In this document: positions 35,041-44,840 of the stretch, one piece after another | Position numbering within the stretch: the first letter of the stretch is position 1 | How the letters are laid out: each line of letters starts with the position of its first letter | Source: Heloderma charlesbogerti | Taxonomy: Eukaryota > Chordata > Lepidosauria > Squamata > Helodermatidae | Direction of reading: 5' to 3' | Assembly (NCBI GenBank): GCA_026122225.1 | Contig: JANEZZ010000805.1 | Span: 744,001-808,000, forward strand | Length of the DNA stretch: 64,000 nucleotides | Notes under the pieces: generated by a model | The model's input: only the letters and a program-made list of their open reading frames with translations | Told to the model about the DNA's origin: nothing | Database searches by the model: none | Program-made: the position numbers and the translations under genes

Positions 35041-36580
35041 ATTGATCAGATTGATCAGATTAGGTGTGTTACTCTGCATGCTGTGGATACAGTTAGTGAG
35101 CAAGAGGCGGCCTGTGGCAAACCGGTTTTGTGGGATCGGTTCCAGCTTCTTCCTCCTGATGAAGTGGACAAGGTGCTTTCATCTGTAAGGCCGACCACCT
35201 GCTTACTTGATCCTTGCCCATCTTGGCTCATTATGGGCTGCAGAGAGAGACTGGGTGAGGGGATCAGGGTGGTGGTTAATGCCTCCCTTGAGGAGGGAGT
35301 GATGCCATCAGCCCTCAAGGAGGCAGTGATAAGACTACTCTTAAAGAAGCCCTCCTTGGATCCCCAGGTTCTGAACAACTTTCGCCCAGTCTCAAATCTG
35401 CCATTTTGGGGCAAGGTGATTGAGCGGGTGGTGGCGATGCAGTTGAAGGCACACTTGGAAGAAACTGATTATCTGGACCCATTTCAGTCGGGCTTCAGGC
35501 TTGGGCATGGGACAGAAACAGCCTTGGTCGCCTTGGTAGATGATATGAGGAGGGCTCTGGATAGGGGTGAATGCTCCTTCCTTGTTCTCCTCGACCTCTC
35601 AGCGGCTTTTGATACCGTTGACCACGGTATCCTCCTGGACCGCCTGGAGGGGTTGGGCATTGGAGACACTGTATTGCGGTGGTTCCAGTCTTTCCTCTCT
35701 GGCAGGTACCAGAGGGTAGCACTGGGAGAGTAGGTTTCGGACCCGTGGCCACTCACTTGTGGGGTGCCACAGGGTTCCATCCTCTCCCCGAAGCTATTTA
35801 ATATCTATGTGAAGCCGCTGGGGGCGATCATCAGGAGGTTTGGGGTGTGGTGTCATCAATATGCGGATGACACACAGCTCTACCTCTCGTTCAAATCTTC
35901 ACCAAGGTTGGCCATAGAATCCCTGTCCAAATGTCTGAAGACGGTGAGTGGCTGGATGGGGAGGAATAAACTGAAGCTGAACCCTGACAAGACCGAGGTA
36001 CCTTTGGTGGGAGACAAGAGGAGGCTGGGGGATGTTGACCTGGTGTTGAATGGGGTACGGCTACCCTTGAAAGACCAGGTCCACAGCCTCGGGGTCATTT
36101 TGGACTCCCAGCTGTCCATGGAGGCTCAGGTGTCAGCTGTGAGCCAGACAGCGCTGTATCAACTCCATCTGATACGGCGGCTGTGCCCCTTCCTTCCCGA
36201 CCATCTGCTCCCATCAGTAGTACATGCCCTGGTCTCCTCTCATTTAGACTACTGTAATGAGCTTTACGTGGGGTTACCCTTGAAGACAGTTCAGAAGTTG
36301 CAGCTGGTACAGAATGCGGCGGCTTGCCTGATTAAAGGCAGCCACCGGCGAGGTCACATCACTCCAGTGCTGAAGGAGTTGCACTGGTTACCAGTTGTTT
36401 TCCGGGCCAAATTCAAGGTGTTGGTTTTGACCTTTAAAACCCTAAATGGTTCCGGCCCAGCCTATCTTAAGGAGCGCCTCCAGCAGCACCAGACAGGCCG
36501 CTTAACAAGATCAGCCTCGGATGGCCTTCTCTCTGTCCCATCAGCCAGGACAGCTAGACTGGTGGGGACGAGGGAGAAGG
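35041..36580 (+). pseudogene. L2 ORF2 reverse-transcriptase remnant
   Basis: The product would be the reverse transcriptase that copies LINE RNA at a nicked target. Visible in order: the linker motif TTCLLDPCPSWL (about 35188), NNFRPVSNLPF (35370), FQSGFRLGHGTETAL (35480), RT motif A LLDLSAAFDTVDH (about 35584), GVPQGSILSP (35761-35790), and the catalytic YADD (35860-35871). The thumb and C-terminal part follow to 36580. One in-frame TAG at 35731-35733 separates the two open parts, which share a frame; otherwise this stretch is uninterrupted. The N-terminal endonuclease is missing. The natural C-terminus (AFSVVAPTLWNSLP to a stop at 37688-37690) lies beyond the inserted transposon. L2 rather than CR1 is my call, from the TTC.LDPCPS linker and the 3' tail. 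Confidence 0.88.
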
Positions 36581-36816
36581 TAGGGGTGCACGAAAGCCAC
36601 TTACCTGGTCTCGCAGCTTGCTTCGCGGTGGGGGGGAGGCGCTTCACTGCTCCCCCCGAAGTTCAGGCCGGGGGGGAGGCTTCCCACCTCGCCCGGCCGA
36701 AATTCAGGCCGGGGGAGAGGCTTCCCACCTCGCCTGGCCGAAATTCAGGCCGGGGAGGAGGCGCCTCGCCTCGCCCGGCCGCGAAATTAAAAGTTAAAAA
36801 CAAAAACAAAAAACGC

Positions 36817-37292
36817 CCCCGTGATAGGCTACATGATGATTAACGTAGCCTATCACGGCTAGATCTGCAAAGTCAGCCGTGATAGGCTACGTTAATCGTC
36901 ACGTAGCCTATCATGGGTGACTTAAAAAAAAAAAAAAAAGCGCGTACGCAACTGGCGGCCTCCATAGGGAGCCGCTATTCGCGTTCCTTATTTGGTCGCT
37001 GTAGTCTATGTAAATGTTTACGTAGACTACGGCAAAAATAAGGGCAACGCAAATAGCGTTGCCCTTATTTTCGCTGTAGTCTACGTAATCTTTACGTAGA
37101 CTACAGTGACCAAATAAGGAACATGAATGGCGGCTCCCTATGGGGGCCGCCATTAGCCGTACGTGCTTTTTTTTTTTTTTTTGAAGTCACCCGTGATAGG
37201 CTACGTGACGATTTACGTAACCTATCATGGATGACTTTGCAAATCTAGCTGTGATAGGCTACGTTAATCATCACGTAGCCTATCACAGGGGC
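36817..37292. repeat. Mirror-symmetric string of hairpins
   Basis: The order is P1 (36821-36856), P1 (36879-36913), P2 (36942-36987), P3 (36998-37033), P4 (37034-37072), P3 (37073-37107), P2 (37108-37165), P1 (37192-37229), P1 (37251-37288). Each unit is itself a hairpin (P1 core TAGGCTACGT; P2 core ATGGCGGC; P3 core TAGTCTACGTAA; P4 AATAAGGGCAACGC). The two halves are also inverted copies of each other about position 37053. Confidence 0.88.
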
Positions 37293-37315
37293 ATTTTTTT
37301 CTTACTTTTATTGGA

Positions 37316-37422
37316 ATGGCGGCGGCGGCAGCCGGTCGAAAGACTGGCTGCCGCCTCTGCCCCTGTCGAAGACCTGACGAACCGCCGCCGGGACCCGCCG
37401 CTGGGAGGGACATTCAGGAAAG
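37316..37422 (+). other. Exon-like block of the B end
   Basis: From ATG (G at -3, G at +4) the frame is open for 35 codons plus 2 nt to AAAG... actually AG|GTAAGT with GT at 37423. The peptide begins MAAAAAGRKTGC and ends near GRDIQE. A near-perfect GCAGCCGGTC-GAAA-GACTGGCTGC hairpin lies within it. G-runs begin about 15 nt after the donor. No known domain; expression is untested. Confidence 0.5.
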
Positions 37423-37818
37423 GTAAGTCCCATCCCGGGGGGGTGCGGGGGGTGGGGGTGTGTGGAGAATTTCTCCCCGAAACTATTTTAGGGGGCCGAA
37501 CACGTTGGCACTCGGCCCCCCGAAATTTCGGGGAGAAATTCTCCCCCATCCCTAGGAGATGGCCTTTTCTGTGGTGGCCCCCACTCTGTGGAACTCCCTC
37601 CCTAGGGAACTCCGTCATGACCCCTCTTTAATGAGCTTCCGTCGTGCATTAAAAACGTGGTTGTTCAGGCAGGCATTTGGGGTGGGTTAGGGTATTTTAG
37701 AAAATGTTTTTATTGTAGAATTTTATTGTTTTATTGTATGCTGTACATCGCCCAGAGTGGCTGGGTGACCAGCCAGATGGGCGATTAATAAATTTAATAA
37801 TAATTAATAATAATAATG

Positions 37819-38263
37819 CCTGAGAAGATTCAAGCCAGCAGGCATAGGTGCTCTCTGAGATATGGCATCCAACCTGAGGAGAACTTTATAGGTAAATATC
37901 AGCACCTTGACTTAAATTCAGAAGTGTACTGGTGGCAGGTTGGACTGGGAGAAGAATGGTTGAAAAGGCCTGTGCTAGCCTAGATCCAGAAAGGAATGCA
38001 CGGCAACATGTTCCACACCCAACAGGGCTTTGGCCTCACATGGAGGATCAATAAGAAAGCATGCAGTGGTGCTAGGAATGGTGTCCAATGGTTTCCAACT
38101 CCTCTAGATGAGCCCAAGACATTTTTTCTGCCTAAGATAGAACTGCCAATAGTTCTTCCTCCATCCCATGTCAAAGTGCACAAGGTTGCTGTTTTGTGTC
38201 CTCACGCAGAAAATCACCCAAGCATCCCATCCCTGCTGCTAAAAATACATAATAACAAATTAA
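37819..38263. other. Short stretch with one repeat-like segment
   Basis: The segment 37825-37955 resembles the unclassified repeat at 28490-28745 (AGCACCTTGA). The rest is unremarkable. Confidence 0.35.
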
Positions 38264-38996
38264 TAGGGGTGCACGAAAGTCACTTACCTGGTCACTTACT
38301 TCGCTGCTCTCCCCACGAAGTTCAGGCCGGGGGGGCGGCTTCCCGCCTCGCCAGGCTGAAATTCAGGCCAGGGGGGAAGCTTCCCGCCTTGCCCCGGCCG
38401 AAATTCAGGCCGGGGAGGAGGCGCCTCGCCTCGCCCAGTCGCGAAATTAAAAGTTAAAAAAAAAAACGCCCCCGTGATAGGCTACGTGACGATTAACGCA
38501 AATAGCGTTGCCCTTATTTTCGCCGTAGTCTACGTAAAGATTTACGTAGACTACAGCAACCAAATAAGGAACGTGAATGGCAGCTCCCTATGGGGGCCGC
38601 CATTATCCGTACGCGCTTTTTTTTTTTTTTAAGTCACCCGTGATAGGCTACGTGACGATTTACGTAGCCTATCACGGCTGACTTTGCAAATCTAGCTGTG
38701 ATAGGCTACGTTAATCGTCACGTAGCCTATCACAGGGGTGTTTTTTTTTCTTTTATTGGAATGGCGGCGGCAGCAGCCGGTCGAAAGACCGGCTGCCACT
38801 CCCGCCCCGGACGAAGACCCGACGAACCGCCGGCCGGACCCGCCACCGGGAGGGACATTCGCCAAAGGTAAGTCCCGTCCCGGGGGGGGTGGGGGCGGGG
38901 TGTGTGGAGAATTTCTCCTCGAAACGTGTTCGGGGGGCCGAACACATTGGCGCTCGGCCCCCCGAAGTTTCGGGGAGAAATTCTCTGCCATCCCTA
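38264..38996 (+). mobile_element. TAGGG-family element, A to B
   Basis: It starts TAGGGGTGCACGAAAGTCAC and ends GGGGAGAAATTCTCTGCCAT-CCCTA. The perfect TSD CAAATTAA is at 38256-38263 and 38997-39004. The left half of the hairpin string is largely deleted. The B block 38761-38867 is 107 nt, open, and contains a perfect 10-bp hairpin with a GAAA loop (38773-38796). The donor GT is at 38868. Confidence 0.94.
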
Positions 38997-39004
38997 CAAA
39001 TTAA

Positions 39005-41220
39005 CTAACAATTTGATGATCTTTCATGACCCCCCAAAACAGCCACCTAAGGCAGCTGACTCATCTGCCTTGTGTTATGGCCAGCCCTGCAACTCCTCAG
39101 TGGGTGTTGCTTCCTTCATTGATTATATGGGTGGAAGGAAGACTTCTGTTCATTCTACTGAGGCACTGTACTAAACCTATGAACAGATGCATACTATGGG
39201 GTTCGTCACACAGAGCTTTTATCCTGCTATTGAGATGGGTCTGTCATGGAAGTTTGCAGGCTCTTTAGATGACACCGTTACCCTCCAGGGTGTCTCTTGC
39301 CATTTTCCCCAACCTATCCCATGTTTCCCCAAACATAAATGTGGTATTTCTTCCAGCCCATGGAACAGGAGTGCCATGACCTCCTCGTCTTCTCCAATAG
39401 TGGGAGAAACTGCTCTGTCTGCCTGCTGTGACCATTTGTTTTCAGTTGCTGGGGGCACCTGCGGTCAGGATGACGAAGGCATTGTGGATGGGAGCGGGGT
39501 GTGCAGGAGCAGATTTGACAGGCGCGAGGGCAAGAATCGCCTGGCAATTGCAACTCCTGCCTCCTCTCAAGTCTTGCTGAGGAAGGACTTTCCTCAATTC
39601 CCAGGTGTTTGCCATGTAAATGCATGAGCACATTTCTCAGTTGGAGGGAGAAGAGGGTAAAATGCCTCCCTGCAACCAAGGGAGACACATCTGATCCTCC
39701 ACCCCACCAAGCTCACAAGTCCTCTGTTGATTCAGAGCACCCCATTAAGTTCAATGAGGCTTACTCCCAAGTAAGTGTGCTGAGGGTTGAAGACTTCCAG
39801 GGTGATCTTACGTCTGCTCAGAAGTAAGTCCCATTGAGTTCAATGGGGTCTACTCCCACGTAAGTGTGCCGAGGGTTGCAGATTTAGGGCACAATCTTAC
39901 ATTTTATGCCTTCTCAGAAGTCAGAGGTTTCCTGGAGGCTGTGAGAAAAGAGTACAGCAGAAGTTAAGCTATGAAAACAAGACACCTCCACACCCCTTTG
40001 CACACATGCCAGGGAGGGAGGGAGGCACTCTCTCAGTTCAAACCACGTGTCTGCCATGTAAAGGAACCCTTCCCAATCCTGCAAAGAAACTGAAAGCAGG
40101 AAGTTCTGGAAAGGATGTGGATTTTTGCGGGGGGGGTTGCTTAATGTAGAAACACCCTATATATGCTTTATAGCGCGACTTTATGTTTATGGAAATATTA
40201 CACAGTCTTTCAAAGTTATGTCAAACATTTCTCCATGTACACACACTCTGCACAGCATACTTCATTTCTTTAAAATATTCTGTTCTCTTCCAAAATTGGC
40301 TGGATTAACATAAACTCTGCAGTTTTCTCTCTCTGTGTGTGAAAATTAACTCACTGTTTGCATCTACGTACACTTAACTATATATTTTCAAAATCTCTAT
40401 GTAAGGATAAAGTCCAGTTGCTTGATTGAAATATACCTTATGCTAATCTAATATTATTGTTTGATATAAAACAATCATAACCTTTCAGGAATAAATATTT
40501 CCCCACTTTACAATTACATGAACATTTTTAAAAAGCAATCTCTACAATAGATTGCCTTGGAATTCAAATGCTAAATAAGCAGTAAGGATTTGGCTTAATG
40601 TCATAATGTAACAGAAGCATTTAGAATGAAGTGAATATAACCCAGAGGTCTGAGATTATATCTAAATATAATCCATACAAGTCCTAACTATAAATCAAGC
40701 AATCAGGGTGCATTTTTATTATTATAAACTTTTTGTTTATTGTTGTTATAAGCAAATTTTGTGATTACATTCCTGTCATTTCATATTGCTGAATTGAAAA
40801 CAAGATTGCTTGATAAGTAACTTATAGGCTTTTAAAGAAATAACTCCATTTCCTTTGACAATATTTCAATATGTACTTTGTTACAGGATTTTATTTCAGT
40901 GCTAAAAATGTAACTAATGTTATATGTTCTCGACTGACAAAGGTATTTTAACAGCAGCCATGTTTTCATCTGAGCAGTGACTCAATGGCCAGCAGCACTG
41001 GTTCCACCCACTGGCTCACTCCTCCACAGGAGCTAAGATATTAAGCAAAGAGTTTCTCACCCCTCTTCTCTTCCCCCCAACTGCTCAATACTGTTTCCCT
41101 CTGTCCTGCTTGCACATGGAGCTGAAATGCATAACAGCAACAGCAGTGACAACAACAACCACTAGGGGGCTCTTCCCAAGCTTTTTTTTTTTTGCTGTTC
41201 ACTCTTCAGGAGAGGGGATG
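39005..41220. other. Mostly unique sequence
   Basis: No gene recognised. A squamate-type repeat (39740-39905) lies within it and is listed separately. The part from about 40200 to 41000 is AT-rich and repeat-poor. Confidence 0.4.
39740..39905. repeat. Interspersed repeats of the GAAGTAAGTCCCATTGAGTT type
   Basis: The units CTCAGAAGTAAGTCCCATTG, then AGTTCAATGGGG and TACTCCCACGTAAGTGTG, are repeated in partly inverted order and end AGGGCACAATCTTAC. Fragments of the same repeat occur at about 43289-43350, 43855-43915 and 44540-44620. The pattern is common in squamates as I remember it. Confidence 0.65.
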
Positions 41221-41224
41221 AAAG

Positions 41225-41592
41225 AGCCCTTTGGCTGTGGGCCAAAACAGACTATACTATCTAACAACGACGCCATTTCCCCCCATTGTTACTTTATGGT
41301 AGGTGTAGGGCCCTCAATCCAGATTGGGACCCTACCATGGGGAGTAGGTGGACATTTAAGATCTGGATTGGGCTCCCTGCATTTACTTTAGAGTGTTTTT
41401 TTTTTTTTAAAGACAGAGCTACTAGATACAGATTTGAAGTATATACTGATCTGTTTCTTTTTAAATGTTTTAATATGGTGTTCTATTCTTTTATCTTGTT
41501 CACCGCACCAAAATCTTTAATGTGGATATGGAGTGGTATATAAATTGTAAATAAAATATAGAGTAATGTCTGTTTTGCCCTGTGTGTCAGCT
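41225..41592. mobile_element. MITE-like element with GGGCCAAAACAGAC ends
   Basis: The left end is GGGCCAAAACAGACTATAC and the right end is GTAATGTCTGTTTTGCCC, inverted. The left interior resembles that of 48894 onward. An L2-like tail (about 41480-41560) lies inside. Boundaries are approximate and no TSD was confirmed. Confidence 0.45.
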
Positions 41593-41800
41593 TGGGAAAC
41601 AGTGGCTGAGCTCCATAATATGGGGGGGGGGGAGAGTGTCCTTGGAATCCGAAGTTATATTTATATCGGTCATGAAGCACATTCTTTCCATTTAAAAGGT
41701 CCCAGGTTCAGCCCCATGGCACCACCAGTTAAAAGTATTAGGCAGGAAGTGATGTCAAAGAACACTGTCTGAGATCCTGGAAAGCTGCCACCGTTCAGAG

Positions 41801-42764
41801 TAGGGATGTCAGAGAATTCCGCCATGGATCTTGGTGAGGCCGAATGCCAGGGCATTTGGCCCCCCAAACTCCGTGGCGGAACGGCCTGCCCTCCGCCCCC
41901 CCGCGGATCCCCCCGGGACGAGAGTCACCTGGGGCGGATCTTCCGGGTGGCAGCGGCTCCGGCGGCGGCTCCGGCGGTGGCCAGTTTTCCGACCGGCTGC
42001 CACCACCGCCATTTCCAGGCTTGTGTAAAAAAAAAAAAAAGACGTGAAAGGCTACGTAAAGATTTACGTAGCCTATCATGGCTAGGTTTTTTTAAAAAAG
42101 ACATGATAGGCTACGTAAATCTTTATGTAGCCTATCATGGTTGGGTGGGTTTAAAAAAAAACAAACCACGTACGCAAATGGCGGCGGCTATGGCCGCCGC
42201 CATTTGCGTTCCTTCTTTTTACCATCTTAATCTATGTAAATATTTATGCAGACTATGACAGTGAAAATAAAGGGGAACGCAAATAGTGTAGTGGGCGCTA
42301 TTTGCGTCCCCTTTTGATTCACCGTTTTAGCCTATGTAAATATTTATGTAGGCTAAAACGGGGAATCAAAAAGGGACGCAAATAGCGCCTGCTACGCTAT
42401 TTGCGTTCCCCTTTCTTTTTTTTACCGTCATAGTCTACATAAATATTTACGTAGATTAAGAGGGCAAAAATAAGGAATGCAAATAGCAGCGGCCATAGTA
42501 CGCCATAGTACGCCATTTGCGTACCCAGGTTTTTTGTTTTTGTTTTTACCCAGAGCCCTCTGTGCCCGGAAATCCAGCTGCGGAAGGCTCTTGCCTGGCC
42601 GGCTGCTCCGCAGAGCTGCCGCGGAGCACAGCCAGCCTCGGAGGATTCCGGGGGGGAGGAACGGAGCGCCTCCCCCCCCAGCGAGAATTCCAGGAGGAGG
42701 GATGGAACGCCCCCCCCCCATCAACATAATCCGTAAACAGGTAAGTGACTTTCTTACATCCCTA
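41801..42764 (-). mobile_element. TAGGG-family element, B to A
   Basis: It starts TAGGGATGTCAGAGAATTCC and ends GGTAAGTGACTTTCTTACATC-CCTA. The perfect TSD GTTCAGAG is at 41793-41800 and 42765-42772. Hairpins include ACGCAAATGGCGGCGG arms (42171-42210), AATAGTGTAGTGGGCGCTATT (42282-42305) and a GCGCC/CGCTATTTGCG core (42376-42412). The A-end donor is CAG|GTAAGT (GT at 42741). The B-end donor is mutated (GAGTCACCTGG). Confidence 0.94.
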
Positions 42765-43044
42765 GTTCAGAGTAGTTGATACCGGTCTCAGTGTACAATG
42801 GTCTGACCTGAGTAGGGATGTACGAATTGTGTACTTTCCGTGCCGCTTGACTTCCGCAGTTTGCGGTGAGTCCTCCGTACCATCGTTCGCAAGCCCCCAA
42901 AATTCTCCTCTATTTTTTCTGCTCTGAAAATTACGAAGATAAATTCGTACCGACAACCATAATTCTGCATAACTTCCATAAAAAAGGCTGTTTTTCGTAG
43001 ATATTTATGTATTTTTCCCCCTTGCCCTGAGACGTGCAGTAATT

Positions 43045-43674
43045 ACTTTCAGCCAAAACACTTCCTCCTCCTCGGGGCTTTCCAAAACAAGGCTGCCCCA
43101 GGTGTGCCTGAGCGATGCACTCTTTGTTTAAAGCAATGCTGTTTGAAAGAAAGAAAAAAACCTTTTAAAATGACCATGCCAGTCTGGAGCCCTGCACGAG
43201 GTATTATTCCCCCTGCTAGGCTTTCTATTTCCACATCCAGCCTTGTTGGTGACATGGTGAGGCTAAAATGGAGAGGAGAACCAACTCTGTGCATGTCTAC
43301 TCAGAAGTAAGTCTTACTGAGTTCAATGCAACTTACTCCTACACATGTCAGCACCCCACTTGCCCCCAGCTCAGCTTTGTATTTCCACATCCAGCTCATG
43401 ATCAAACCTCCTGTTAGTTATCTCACTGGGTGACTTTGGGCTGGACTCTAACCACTGGATCATACTTCTGTTATGAAACTCATGAAGAAAAAGAAACAGT
43501 ATAATGGAAAGTTCTTTCTGAAGCAGTCACACTTCACTTGTACAAATGCAGCAGGAAGGGAAAGATCAGCAACCTTCTCTTTGTTTGAATAAAAAGCACA
43601 CTCTGCACATGCTCAGGGATGGACAAAATGAGGAATAAACATACCAGGGAATATGAAGAACTATATTCTTCCAT

Positions 43675-43717
<43 letters not shown>

Positions 43718-44160
43718 AATCTCCCTCCATCCAGCTGTTCCCTGGAAACCCCCCCCCCTTTCACCCAAGGGTCTTCTGAGATAACTAACAGGAGGTTTGA
43801 TCATGAGCTGAATGTGGAAATACAAAGCAGAGCTGAGGGCAAGTGGGGTGCTGACATGTGTAGGAGTAAGTTGCATTGAATTCAGTAAGACTTACTTCTG
43901 AGTAGACATGTACAGAGTTGGTTCTCCTCTCTGCTCAGCTTTGTATTTCCACATCCAGTTCATTATCAGATGTGGAAATAGAAAGCCTAGCAGGGGAAAT
44001 AATACTTGTGCAGGGCTCCAGACCGGCATGGTCATTTTAAAAGGTTTTTTTCTTTCTTTCAAACAGCATTGCTTTAAACAAAGAGTGCATCGCTCAGGCA
44101 CACCTGGGGCAGCCTTGTTTTGGAAAGCCCCGAGGAGGAGGAAGTGTTTTGGCTGAAAGT
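43045..44160. repeat. Large inverted repeat, arms 43045-43425 and 43777-44160
   Basis: Reading the right arm in reverse complement reproduces the left arm: ACTTTCAGCCAAAACACTTC, then GCACTCTTTGTTTAAAGCAA, CTCAGAAGTAAGTCTTACTG, and GATCAAACCTCCTGTTAGTT. The arms differ mainly in one short block (about 43225-43275). The 351-bp spacer includes a (TG)n tract. Mirrored open frames on the two arms are artefacts of this symmetry. Confidence 0.92.
43676..43714. repeat. (TG)n microsatellite
   Basis: About 19 TG units lie in the spacer of the inverted repeat. Confidence 0.97.
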
Positions 44161-44840
44161 AAACGGAGATGGAGGATTTCAATTGAAAAAGAACACCCAC
44201 AAACAAGGCGGTGAGCACAATTCTTTTTTTTAAAAAAAAAAATACGTATTTATTATCGAAATATACTACCTTGCGTTTTTATTTATGAAAATTTCGCGAC
44301 TCTGTGAGGATGACCAAAAAAAAGCCACATGACTGCTGGCTCCGCAGGACCTCGTGGTGCCGTTCCGCAGAGGATTCTGTGGCACAGACCGAAGGGAATT
44401 CGATCCCATTTCAGTCCGTGGCGGAATTCTCTGACATCCCTAGATATAAGTGGGCTTCTTATGTCCCTTCTTATATTCAGGAGCAGATGGTAAGCTTTCA
44501 AAGACCTCCAGTTGCTTATCCCTTGTACTACATACATTCATGGCACAATCTAATGCATGTCTACTCAGAGTTCAATGGGCCCTACTCCAAAATAAATGTG
44601 TATAGGATTCTAGCCATAGTGATGCATTTCGGCAAATGAGATTGCAGCCTGTAACACAGACATTTTAAAAACCTGAATATTCTAAACAAATGTCTAAGCC
44701 CAATATGTAATGAGTAGTATACATTAACTCAATTATCACAGACAACTGCAAACACTATTAGTATTTATGTTTGACTTCTTTGGTTTAGTACCCAGGTTGT
44801 TTCTATGTGGAAGGCTATTTTGTGTTTTGATGTTAACAAG

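Larger units (their letters stand above)
36581..37554 (+). mobile_element. TAGGG-family element, A to B, inserted in L2 ORF2
   Basis: It starts TAGGGGTGCACGAAAGCCAC and ends GGGGAGAAATTCTCCCCCATC-CCTA. The flanks GGAGAAGG (36573) and GGAGATGG (37555) agree at 7 of 8. Structure: A end with four GGGGGAGGC blocks (36581-36816), a mirror-symmetric hairpin region (36817-37292), the 107-nt exon-like block (37316-37422), and a G-rich B end. The A-end donor (minus strand, near 36603) and B-end donor (GT at 37423) are both intact. This is the best reference copy in the window. Confidence 0.95.
35041..37818 (+). mobile_element. 5'-truncated L2-type LINE, split by a TAGGG element
   Basis: The LINE covers 35041-36580 and resumes at 37555. 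It retains the linker before the RT, the RT, the C-terminal region and a 3' UTR ending ACATCGCCCAGAGTGGCTGG, then GGGCGATTAATAAAT with an (ATA)n tail. The 5' UTR, ORF1 and endonuclease are absent, as usual for truncated LINE copies. Removing 36581-37554 and one TSD copy restores a continuous LINE. Confidence 0.9.
42813..44442. mobile_element. TAGGG-ended element enclosing a 380-bp inverted repeat
   Basis: It starts TAGGGATGTACGAATTGTG and ends TGGCGGAATTCTCTGACATC-CCTA. The flanks GACCTGAG and GATATAAG agree at only 5 of 8, so its unity is not proven. Inside are two inverted arms and a microsatellite. AT-rich TACGTATTTAT-type motifs near 43000 and 44250 resemble 22424-22766. Confidence 0.55.

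Noticed and set aside
35083..36843. Long plus-strand open frames as a host gene
   Set aside because: They contain LINE reverse-transcriptase motifs (FDTVDH, GVPQGS, YADD), an in-frame stop, and finish inside an inserted transposon.
36817..37292. CRISPR-like array of regularly spaced palindromes
   Set aside because: Spacers are not unique, the string is mirror-symmetric, the unit recurs in transposons with TSDs, and the DNA is vertebrate.
43049..44218. Two similar 'proteins' on opposite strands
   Set aside because: They are the same repeat read on the two arms of a large inverted repeat.
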